NCBI GenBank assembly: GCA_003477045.1
Contig: DMTS01000070.1
Coordinates: 8,087-30,922, forward strand
Direction: 5' to 3'
From: Candidatus Delongbacteria bacterium
GTDB lineage: Bacteria > UBA4055
DNA: 22,836 nucleotides
Below, piece by piece: positions 16,303 through 22,693 of this stretch. Each line of letters opens with the position of its first letter. Positions within the stretch are counted from its first letter, which is position 1. The notes beneath the pieces are model-generated. The model was not told the origin of the DNA. It was given only the letters and a program-made list of their open reading frames with translations, and ran no database searches. Both the position numbers and the translations under genes were made by a program.

Positions 16303-16707
16303 TTACGATTTAATCTTGTCCGAATCCGGTTCTTCCGATGCGGCAAACCTGTTAAGCTCTGAAATATAATTATGCGATAATTCACAAATTTCCGAGAAAA
16401 CTTTTTTTGAAATATCTGTTTCACCCGAAAATATCGATCTGTCGAACTCAATGCAGAGACTATTGAATTTGTCAGCTATGAAATTCAAGGCAATACCTTT
16501 AAGACTGTGCGCTTCGAATTTGATTTTATTAATGTCATTTGTTTCAAACGCGGAACTGATCATGTTTATTTTTTTCGGAATTTCTTCAGCATACATTTTG
16601 ACAATACCTGCATATGTCTGTCTGCCGTAGGAACCGGCTTTTTCATTAAAATCATTTATATCAAGTATCTCCCATTCATCCTTAATGTATGTTTTATTTT
16701 TTTCCAT
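16303..16707 (-). CDS. Stand-alone HPt (histidine phosphotransfer) domain protein
   Basis: A 134-residue protein made of one HPt four-helix bundle. His67 in the motif EAHSLKGIALNF is the predicted phospho-carrier; the preceding IVKMYAEEIPKKINMI and later FNSLCIEFD helices fit the family. It would shuttle phosphate between a hybrid kinase and a response regulator. It is not next to a hybrid kinase: the only kinase nearby (11077-12834) has no receiver domain and is paired with its own regulator, so the partner must be elsewhere. No Shine-Dalgarno is visible before the ATG at 16707. Divergent from kdsA; gap follows downstream on the same strand after about 76 bases. Confidence 0.85.
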   Translation of the reverse strand: MEKNKTYIKDEWEILDINDFNEKAGSYGRQTYAGIVKMYAEEIPKKINMISSAFETNDINKIKFEAHSLKGIALNFIADKFNSLCIEFDRSIFSGETDISKKVFSEICELSHNYISELNRFAASEEPDSDKIKS

Positions 16708-16775
16708 AAATACAAATTACGCAAATTACATTCTTTTGTAAATAAAAATCTTGCAAAATTGACCGGATATTTTCA

Positions 16776-16804
16776 TTGAAAAAACGAATAAACAGTGTTA
16801 TATT
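16776..16804 (+). promoter_or_regulatory. Predicted promoter of the kdsA-coaBC operon
   Basis: TTGAAA (16776-16781), a 17-base spacer and TATATT (16799-16804) form a good sigma70-type promoter, giving a start near 16811 and a leader of about 50 bases. The -35 itself contains an in-frame TTG that would extend kdsA by 28 residues; the promoter position argues against that start. Confidence 0.6.
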
Positions 16805-16859
16805 TATTAGCTTTTATTTTCGCCTGAAGGATAAAGACTTAAAATTTAAGGATTCAAGT

Positions 16860-17690
16860 ATGAAATCAGCAAAAACAGAAAAGGAACTATTGGAAAAAAT
16901 TATATTCACTAAAGGATCTGAATTGTTTTTTATAGCCGGACCTTGCGTGATCGAATCGGAAGAGACAACTTTCTTAATAGCTGAAAAACTGCATGAACTC
17001 TCAGAAAAACTGAAGTGCGGGATAATTTTTAAAGCTTCATATACAAAAGCGAACAGGTCCAGCATAGATTCCTACACAGGTCCCGGGATAGAAAAAGGAT
17101 TAAAACTGCTGGCAAAGATAAGAAAAGAATTCGGTCTATACATTCTGACCGATGTTCACACCGCTGAAGAAGCGGCTATAGCAGGCAGAACAGCTGATAT
17201 AATTCAGATACCCGCTTTTCTCTGCAGACAGACCGATCTGATAATCGCGGCCGCAAAAACAGGCAAGATCATTAATATCAAGAAAGGGCAGTTCGCGTCG
17301 TCAAAGGAAATGAAACTGGCTGCAGACAAAGCTGTTTCTTCCGGTAACCGGAAAGTCCTGCTTACAGAGCGCGGAACTACTTTCGGATACAATAATCTTG
17401 TAGTTGATTTCAGGAATTTCATGGATATGAAATCATTCGGTTATCCTGTAGTTTACGATGTTACACATTCACTGCAGAAACCTGCAGCTGAAGGAACAGT
17501 CTCCGGCGGTCAGCCGGAATTTGCCGTTCAAATGGCGTGTGCAGCCGTATCGACAGGCTGTGTTGACGGTCTTTTTATAGAAACACACCCGGATCCTTCA
17601 AAAGCATTATCTGATTCAAAATCCATGCTTAAACTAGATCAGATGGAAGAACTGATCGCGAAAGTAAAAAAAATTAAAAAGACGATATAA
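16860..17690 (+). CDS. kdsA: 3-deoxy-8-phosphooctulonate (Kdo-8-P) synthase, metal-dependent class
   Basis: A 276-residue cytoplasmic enzyme that condenses arabinose-5-phosphate with phosphoenolpyruvate, the first committed step of Kdo synthesis for LPS. Motifs in order: IAGPCVIESEE, KASYTKANRSS, TDVHTAEEA, QIPAFLCRQTDL, KGQFASSKEM, ERGTTFGYNNLVVDFR, YDVTHSLQKP and FIETHPDPSKALSDSKSML. Cys29, His203, Glu241 and Asp252 occupy the metal-ligand positions known for the class II enzyme of Aquifex, with nearly the same spacing; the metal-free E. coli type has Asn in place of the Cys. ATG 16860 is chosen because AAGGA lies 7 bases before it, the length then fits the family, and the earlier in-frame TTG lies inside the predicted promoter. 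kdsC follows after 4 bases. Confidence 0.96.
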   Translation: MKSAKTEKELLEKIIFTKGSELFFIAGPCVIESEETTFLIAEKLHELSEKLKCGIIFKASYTKANRSSIDSYTGPGIEKGLKLLAKIRKEFGLYILTDVHTAEEAAIAGRTADIIQIPAFLCRQTDLIIAAAKTGKIINIKKGQFASSKEMKLAADKAVSSGNRKVLLTERGTTFGYNNLVVDFRNFMDMKSFGYPVVYDVTHSLQKPAAEGTVSGGQPEFAVQMACAAVSTGCVDGLFIETHPDPSKALSDSKSMLKLDQMEELIAKVKKIKKTI

Positions 17691-17694
17691 GACT

Positions 17695-18204
17695 ATGCAG
17701 AAAGAAATAAAAATGGTAATCCTCGATGTTGACGGTGCGCTTACAGACGGCAAAGTTTATTACAGCTCCAGCGGGGAACTGATCAAGCCTTTTTCAGTAA
17801 AAGACGGTTTTATTATTAAACACGTTTGTCCGGCTATGGGTATCAGATTCGCGATAATCTCCGGAGGATTCGGGGACATTGTTAAAAAAAGGGCTGAAGT
17901 GCTCGAGATCGAAGATGTTTTTGTAGGATCAGTAGATAAGAAAGACGCCTACAACGAGATAAAAAGAAAGTATTCTCTTGAAAATGAGGAAGTGGCTTAT
18001 TTCGGAGACGACTGGTTCGACTGGTCAGCCATGAAATTCGCTGGATTGAAAGGTGCTCCGTCAGACGCGGTTCCCGAGATCAGGGAAAGGGTGGATTTCG
18101 TAACTATAACGAAAGCGGGAAAGGGTGCTGTGAGAGAATTTTTGGAATATATATTAAAAAGAGACGGAAAATTTGAATCTGCAAAAAGCAAATACCTTGA
18201 TTAA
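17695..18204 (+). CDS. kdsC: 3-deoxy-manno-octulosonate-8-phosphate phosphatase
   Basis: A 169-residue HAD-family phosphatase that removes phosphate from Kdo-8-P to give Kdo, right after the KdsA step. Motif I is LDVDGALTDG (nucleophile Asp10, acid Asp12), motif II IISGG, with a Lys in KKRAEVL, and motif IV FGDDWFDW, close to GDDLIDW of E. coli. The C-terminal GKGAVREFLEYIL and the tail after it are typical of KdsC, where the tail closes the neighbouring subunit's active site in the tetramer. Motif II has Gly where E. coli has Arg (ITGR). No clear Shine-Dalgarno lies before the ATG; a second Met seven codons in is an alternative. Its last 32 bases overlap the lptC gene in another frame. Confidence 0.94.
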   Translation: MQKEIKMVILDVDGALTDGKVYYSSSGELIKPFSVKDGFIIKHVCPAMGIRFAIISGGFGDIVKKRAEVLEIEDVFVGSVDKKDAYNEIKRKYSLENEEVAYFGDDWFDWSAMKFAGLKGAPSDAVPEIRERVDFVTITKAGKGAVREFLEYILKRDGKFESAKSKYLD

Positions 18205-18754
18205 GACCGTTCTGATCTGTTCCTTTCTATTTTTGTCATGCGAGAATTCCAAAAAGCCGGTTGCCACATCATCGTCGGCAGGCGTGGTAAATACATCCGA
18301 CAACATGATATGGGATATGGATGTCACGATCACAAGCGAAGGGAGAATCCGTGCTAAGTTCAGAGCCGGGTATGTAGAAAGGGATAACATCGGCAACTCC
18401 AAGTATTCGTTAAGCAGAATAGATTCAGGGCTCGTTATTGAATTTTTTGAAAAGGAAAAAAACACCGGATTTCTGGAGAGCAGGCGGGGTACTATAAATG
18501 ACCTTAGCGAAGTATTTACCGCGATCGACAGCGTTGTTTTCAGGTCAACAAAAGGTTATACGCTGTACACCGATACGCTTATATGGAACAGAAAACTGGC
18601 CCAGTTATCCACCGATTGCGATGTAATGATGATAAAGGATAATAGAGATACTCTTTACGGGGAAGGTTTCATAACTGACGACAAATTCAATTCATACGAG
18701 ATAAAGAGACCGAGGGGAGAAACCCTGATAGAAGAAAAAGATCCGGTAAATTAA
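18173..18754 (+). CDS. lptC: LptC-like LPS-export lipoprotein
   Basis: A 193-residue protein starting at TTG 18173, with GGA about 7 bases upstream. It has a signal peptide with a lipobox-like F-L-S-Cys23, so it is probably lipid-anchored rather than held by a membrane helix as in E. coli LptC; lipoprotein forms are known in Bacteroidetes-type bacteria. The rest fits the LptC/OstA-like beta-jellyroll: NMIWDMDVTITSEGRIRAKF, then GLVIEFFEKE, RRGTINDLSEVFTAIDSVVF in segments, LYTDTLIWNRKLAQLSTDCDV and DTLYGEGFITDDKFNSYEI. It would carry LPS from LptBFG to LptA in the periplasm. Location after kdsA-kdsC supports the call. It starts inside kdsC, so translation is probably coupled. lptA/lptB are not next to it; yicC follows. 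Confidence 0.85.
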   Translation: MNLQKANTLIKTVLICSFLFLSCENSKKPVATSSSAGVVNTSDNMIWDMDVTITSEGRIRAKFRAGYVERDNIGNSKYSLSRIDSGLVIEFFEKEKNTGFLESRRGTINDLSEVFTAIDSVVFRSTKGYTLYTDTLIWNRKLAQLSTDCDVMMIKDNRDTLYGEGFITDDKFNSYEIKRPRGETLIEEKDPVN

Positions 18755-18765
18755 AGGAGGAATAT

Positions 18766-19641
18766 TTGGTCAGATCAATGACAGGCTACGGAAAGAGTTC
18801 GGATTCTTCGGACAATCATGATATTCAGGTAGAGATTAAGAGCGTGAACCACAGATTCCTTGATATAAATTTCAGGATGCCATCATTTTTAAATGAACTT
18901 GAACTCAGGCTCAGAGACAGACTGAAAGTCCTTTTGAGCAGAGGAAGCCTGACCGTTTTTGTGAATGTGACAGCAAAACCCGGAAGCGAAAATATTAAAA
19001 AGATAGATGCTGGAGCGGCAAAAGCGTATAAAGATTCCCTCGAAAATCTGAAGGATGAACTGGAACTGTCAGGAGAGATCGACCTTAACCTGATACTGAA
19101 ATTCTCAGATGTATTTGATCAGACGGACGAAAGGGACAATGAAAGTACAGTAACTAAAGTAACTGAATGTTTCGAGCGTGCCCTCTCAAACATGATCAGC
19201 TACAGGGAAAAAGAAGGCGGCAATATTTTAATAGATCTGGATTCACATCTCAAAGATCTGGAATCTTTAATAAATCAAACGGGCGATCTTGCTGCAAAAG
19301 CCGCGAAATTGCAGTTTGAAAAACTTCTTGAAAGGCTAAAGAATTTCACAAATCTGGAATCTTTCAATAAAGACAGGCTCGAACAGGAGCTTGTGCTAAT
19401 AAGCGATAGAGTTGATATTTCCGAAGAGATATCAAGGCTCAGATCACACATACTGCTGTTCAATGAAACTCTTAGAGAAGAAAAAGCAGTCGGTAAAATC
19501 CTGAATAACCTCAGCCAGGAAATGCACAGGGAAGCCAGCACTATCTCTGCAAAAACAAATATGACTGAGATATCGCATCTTTCTGTAAGCATGAAAGAAA
19601 TAATTGAAATTATCAGGGAGCAGGTACAGAATGTTGAATAA
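18766..19641 (+). CDS. yicC: YicC family endoribonuclease
   Basis: A 291-residue protein starting at TTG 18766 with a perfect AAGGAGG 7 bases before it and the hallmark start VRSMTGYGK. The N-terminal YicC domain includes EIKSVNHRFLDINFRMP and LRDRLKVLLSRGSL. The C-terminal DUF1732 part includes RLEQELVLISDRVDISEEISRL, HILLF and ILNNLSQEMHREASTISAKTNM near the end. YicC proteins are reported as endoribonucleases affecting small RNA and stationary phase survival. Genetic position just before gmk is widely conserved. The stop codon overlaps the start of gmk by 11 bases. Confidence 0.96.
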   Translation: MVRSMTGYGKSSDSSDNHDIQVEIKSVNHRFLDINFRMPSFLNELELRLRDRLKVLLSRGSLTVFVNVTAKPGSENIKKIDAGAAKAYKDSLENLKDELELSGEIDLNLILKFSDVFDQTDERDNESTVTKVTECFERALSNMISYREKEGGNILIDLDSHLKDLESLINQTGDLAAKAAKLQFEKLLERLKNFTNLESFNKDRLEQELVLISDRVDISEEISRLRSHILLFNETLREEKAVGKILNNLSQEMHREASTISAKTNMTEISHLSVSMKEIIEIIREQVQNVE

Positions 19642-20203
19642 AGGGCGCCTTGTGGTGTTTTCCGCACCTTCAGGAGCAGGTAAAACCACTCTGATCACGA
19701 TGCTCAGAAAAGAGTATCCGAGCCTTGAATTTTCTATTTCGGCTACAACAAGGCCGCCGAGAGGTGTGGAAAAGAACGGACTTGAGTATTTCTTTATGAC
19801 AAAATCCGAATTTGAAGAAAAGATCAGGAACAACGAATTCGTCGAGCATAAAACCGTTTACGGAAATTTATACGGCACTCTGCGCTGTTTTGTAGATGAT
19901 GCGGTTAATGAAGGGAAGAATGTTCTTTTCGATGTCGATGTTCAGGGAGGAATTGCGATAAAGAAAGAATATCCTGATGATGTAATAATGATATTTATTT
20001 ATCCGCCTTCGCTGGAAATTCTAAGAAAAAGGCTCGAATTAAGGGGCACTGACTCTGAAGAAGTAATAAACAACCGATTAAAATTCGCAAAGATAGAGAT
20101 GGAAAAAATGAAAGAATATTCGTATAATATAAAGAACGATATTCTGGAAGATGCTTATAATGAGCTAAAATCAGCATTGAGAAAAGAAAATATAATTAAC
20201 TAA
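19631..20203 (+). CDS. gmk: Guanylate kinase
   Basis: A 190-residue kinase that phosphorylates GMP to GDP with ATP, needed for GTP and (p)ppGpp pools. The P-loop is SAPSGAGKTT (11-20). GMP-binding motifs follow: SATTRPPRGVEKNGLEYFFM, EHKTVYGNLYGT, and NVLFDVDVQGG. The lid and C-terminal RLELRGTDSEEVINNRL are as in the family. The start at ATG 19631 gives the usual N terminus; an upstream in-frame TTG (19604) would only add nine residues read from yicC sequence. GGGAG and AGG lie 6-10 bases before the ATG. It overlaps yicC and is followed by rpoZ after 17 bases. Confidence 0.97.
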   Translation: MLNKGRLVVFSAPSGAGKTTLITMLRKEYPSLEFSISATTRPPRGVEKNGLEYFFMTKSEFEEKIRNNEFVEHKTVYGNLYGTLRCFVDDAVNEGKNVLFDVDVQGGIAIKKEYPDDVIMIFIYPPSLEILRKRLELRGTDSEEVINNRLKFAKIEMEKMKEYSYNIKNDILEDAYNELKSALRKENIIN

Positions 20204-20220
20204 AAATAGAAAGGAACAAA

Positions 20221-20568
20221 ATGGAAAAGGTTAAAAAAGGAACTAAGTTTGATACGGTCAGCGATAGAGACGACAGAAAGATCAGTCAGGAGCAGTTCGA
20301 AGACAAATCGGTTAATATTTATGAAGCCGTAATGGTACTCGGACACAGAATGAGACAGATAGAGAGAAAGAATGCTAAAGAATTTGAAAAATTGAGAAAT
20401 TCAATTCTTGACGAAAGAACAGAAAAAGAATACAACAAAGAATATGTTGCAGAAATTATCGATCAGGACCTGCCGGTTTTTCCCAAAGCCATCAGAGTCT
20501 GCATGAACGAAATGCTGAACGATGAACTGGATTACGAATACGAGGATATTACAAAACTTGAAGACTAA
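20221..20568 (+). CDS. rpoZ: RNA polymerase omega subunit (Rpb6-like)
   Basis: A 115-residue small protein. The core motif SVNIYEAVMVLGHRMRQIE corresponds to the omega/Rpb6 signature (N-x-Y-E-A-V-x-x-x-x-x-R-x-R-Q-I). It is longer than the 91-residue E. coli omega and has an acidic tail (DELDYEYEDITKLED), as often seen in the Bacteroidetes/Chlorobi type. Omega helps assemble core RNA polymerase and is part of a ppGpp site in some bacteria. The order gmk-rpoZ-coaBC is widely conserved and supports the call. AAAGGA lies about 6 bases before the ATG. The middle (lysine-glutamate rich, 40-75) is not clearly alignable by eye. Confidence 0.85.
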   Translation: MEKVKKGTKFDTVSDRDDRKISQEQFEDKSVNIYEAVMVLGHRMRQIERKNAKEFEKLRNSILDERTEKEYNKEYVAEIIDQDLPVFPKAIRVCMNEMLNDELDYEYEDITKLED

Positions 20569-21757
20569 AAATGTTCTGATAGGCATCACCGGGGGGATAG
20601 CGGCATATAAATCATGCCAACTGATAAGATATTTCAAAAAATCAGGGTATAATGTTAAAGTTATTATAACGAAAAACGGTCTTCAGTTCATTACGGAAAC
20701 AACGCTGAGGACATTATCGGAAAATGCAGTTTATTCAGATACATTTTCAAACAGCAACGAGTGGTCAACCGAGCACATTTCTATAACAGACTGGGCAGAT
20801 GTTTTTATAATTGCGCCTGCAACAGCCAATATTATCGGAAAATATGCGAACGGCATAGCGGATGATGCGCTTTCAACTTCCCTTCTTGCTTACAATAAGC
20901 AGGTGATCATCGCACCGGCAATGAACGATAAAATGTACAATAATCCTGCCGTACAGAGAAATATTTCTTCACTCCTGGCACAGGGTGTATTTTTTGTCGA
21001 ACCCGGTTACGGCGACCTTGCTTGCGGCTATAAAGCTGCGGGAAGAATGGCCGAACCTGACGAAATATTCAGGGAATCGCTTTATTTTCTAAATAAAACC
21101 GAAAAGCTTGAAGGCAGGAAAATACTTATATCTGCAGCACGGACGGCGGAGTTTATCGATCCGGTCAGGTATATTTCAAATTGTTCGAGCGGTAAGACAG
21201 GTTTCAGACTCGCGGAAGCATCCTCGTTCAGAGGAGCGGAAACAGTTCTAGTATCAGGACCGTCAGATGAAAAGTGTAATAATTTTATCAAAAGGATCGA
21301 TGTAGTATCATCTGAAGATATGTACAGAGAAATTATAAGGGAATCAAAAGATTCGGACTGCATAATCATGTCCGCGGCTGTAGCTGATTACACAGTGAGA
21401 AAATCGGACAGGAAGATCAAGAAGAACGGGGATGAAATTAAGCTCGACCTGATAAAAACGAAAGATATTTTAAAAGAACTTGGTTCAAAAAAGAAGAAAG
21501 GTCAGATCCTTGTCGGATTCGCTCTCGAGACCGAAAAAGGAGTCACAAACGCGAAAAAGAAACTGGCCGAAAAGAATCTGGATATGATAATTCTGAACGA
21601 AACATCAAAGGATAATCCCGCATTCGGTACGGATTCAAACAGGATCACGATAATAACCAAAAGCACGATTGAAAAACTCCCTCCGATGGATAAATCGGAG
21701 ATAGCAGAAATTATTTTTGAGAAAATAACGGCTTTATTCAATAGGGGGACGGAATGA
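20558..21757 (+). CDS. coaBC: Bifunctional phosphopantothenoylcysteine decarboxylase / phosphopantothenate-cysteine ligase
   Basis: A 399-residue two-domain enzyme of coenzyme A synthesis. CoaC flavoprotein domain (1-180): LIGITGGIAAYKS, catalytic His73 in TEHISITDWAD, Asn123 in APAMNDKMYNNP and Cys156 in GDLACGYKAAGRM. CoaB ligase domain (about 184-399): ILISAARTAEFIDPVRYISN then SSGKTGFRLAE, VSGPS, MSAAVADYTVR, KIKKNGDEIKLDLIKTKDIL and GFALETEK. The usual GPT at the start of CoaB reads ART here, a mild variation. Start choice is uncertain: TTG 20558 gives the normal N terminus (KTKNVLIGITGG) and AGGA lies 11 bases before it; an in-frame ATG at 20522 would add 12 residues within rpoZ but has no ribosome binding site. 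Overlaps rpoZ by 11 bases and the next gene by an ATGA. Confidence 0.95.
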   Translation: MKTKNVLIGITGGIAAYKSCQLIRYFKKSGYNVKVIITKNGLQFITETTLRTLSENAVYSDTFSNSNEWSTEHISITDWADVFIIAPATANIIGKYANGIADDALSTSLLAYNKQVIIAPAMNDKMYNNPAVQRNISSLLAQGVFFVEPGYGDLACGYKAAGRMAEPDEIFRESLYFLNKTEKLEGRKILISAARTAEFIDPVRYISNCSSGKTGFRLAEASSFRGAETVLVSGPSDEKCNNFIKRIDVVSSEDMYREIIRESKDSDCIIMSAAVADYTVRKSDRKIKKNGDEIKLDLIKTKDILKELGSKKKKGQILVGFALETEKGVTNAKKKLAEKNLDMIILNETSKDNPAFGTDSNRITIITKSTIEKLPPMDKSEIAEIIFEKITALFNRGTE

Positions 21758-22635
21758 GAAATCTAGTTTTAGCTTTTCTTTTTGTTTTCGCGATCAGCTA
21801 TGCAGGAAGCGAAGCTCCTGAACTAAAGGTTGAGGATATCAAAAAGGAAAATGAGGTACAGAAGACTGCGCCTGTTCCAGCAAAGGCAGCTCAGATCGAA
21901 AAAAAGGAAATAGCCCAGGCCAAAACCGAAGCTAAAAAGCCCGCACAGCCGAAAAAAATTGCTACAGCTCCTAAAAGCAATAAAAAAGAGGTAGGCGAGA
22001 TAGATTTCAGGCTCGGTTCGATAAATTCAAAAAACAGCGCAAAGATAACTCCTCTTGACGAAGAAGATAAAATATTCGAGAAAGATACGCTTCAGACAGG
22101 CAAAGAATCAAGATGTGAGATAAAACTGATCGACGGCAGCATTCTGAGGCTAAGCGAGAACACAAGATACATAATAGATCAATTTGAGCAGTCAGGCGAG
22201 AAAGTCAGCTTTCAGGGATATCTTGTCAGCGGTGAGTCATGGACAAATGTCAATAAACTTGATTCAAAGAAAAAAGATTTTAAGGTAAGATCGCCTATTG
22301 CTGTCGCTGCTGTGATCGGCACAGCTTATCGTATGACATCAGACGGTAAAATTACGGAGATATCCGTTCTTGACGGACAGGTGGAAGTTGATCTTGAAAA
22401 AGAGAAGAAAGCGGAACTTAAAATAGAACCGAAGAATGATACCGGCAGTATGGCTCCGAAACAGTCTATGGCCCCTAAGCAGATACCTGGACCATACGAA
22501 GTGACTTTATCCGAATGGATATCAATTGTTAAAGGCGAGAAAATAAGCATCAGGAACGACGGAAAATACAGTAAAACCAAGACTGATGTGAATGTACTGA
22601 ATCAGGATTGGGATGCGTTCAAAGTACGAAGATAG
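21754..22635 (+). CDS. Exported FecR-domain protein
   Basis: A 293-residue protein with an N-terminal signal peptide (RNLVLAFLFVFAISYAGS), a 60-residue low-complexity linker of Ala/Lys/Pro/Glu, then a FecR domain (about 85-215). Matching motifs are DTLQTGKESRCEIKLIDGS, LRLSENTRYII, YLVSGESWTNV and the closing AVIGTAYRMTSDGKITEISVLDGQVEV. Unlike classical FecR anti-sigma regulators, it has a cleavable-type signal instead of a cytoplasmic anti-sigma domain, and no sigma gene or TonB receptor lies beside it. It is more like FecR-domain proteins of periplasm or surface with unknown function. Residues about 232-243 hold a duplicated SMAPKQ. AGGGGGACGGA precedes the ATG, which overlaps the coaBC stop. 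It is the last gene before the operon terminator. Confidence 0.85.
   Translation: MRNLVLAFLFVFAISYAGSEAPELKVEDIKKENEVQKTAPVPAKAAQIEKKEIAQAKTEAKKPAQPKKIATAPKSNKKEVGEIDFRLGSINSKNSAKITPLDEEDKIFEKDTLQTGKESRCEIKLIDGSILRLSENTRYIIDQFEQSGEKVSFQGYLVSGESWTNVNKLDSKKKDFKVRSPIAVAAVIGTAYRMTSDGKITEISVLDGQVEVDLEKEKKAELKIEPKNDTGSMAPKQSMAPKQIPGPYEVTLSEWISIVKGEKISIRNDGKYSKTKTDVNVLNQDWDAFKVRR
22447..22482 (+). repeat. Two tandem copies of an 18-base SMAPKQ-coding unit
   Basis: The units 22447-22464 and 22465-22482 both encode Ser-Met-Ala-Pro-Lys-Gln but differ at several codon positions (AGT/TCT, GCT/GCC, CCG/CCT, AAA/AAG), so the peptide repeat is preserved while the DNA has diverged. Lies in the C-terminal part of the FecR-domain protein. 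Confidence 0.85.
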
Positions 22636-22645
22636 AATTTAGTTC

Positions 22646-22672
22646 AAAGGGCAATACGATTGCCCTTTTTTT
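22646..22672 (+). terminator. Intrinsic terminator of the kdsA-fecR-like operon
   Basis: AAAGGGCAA (22646-22654), loop TACGA, TTGCCCTTT (22660-22668) and a run of T to 22672. The 9-bp stem is perfect. It lies 11 bases after the FecR-domain stop and before the next gene. Confidence 0.94.
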
Positions 22673-22693
22673 ATAACCTGAAAAGGAGCATCT

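Noticed and set aside
16507..16779. A plus-strand frame opposite the HPt gene running toward kdsA
   Set aside because: It is antisense to a clear HPt motif and overlaps the kdsA promoter; no supported start.
16776..16859. 28-residue N-terminal extension of KdsA from TTG 16776
   Set aside because: The TTG is the predicted -35 element, and the shorter form has a good ribosome binding site and family-typical length.
21754..22635. FecR-domain protein as an anti-sigma factor for TonB-dependent uptake
   Set aside because: It has a signal peptide in place of the cytoplasmic anti-sigma domain and no sigma factor or TonB receptor nearby.
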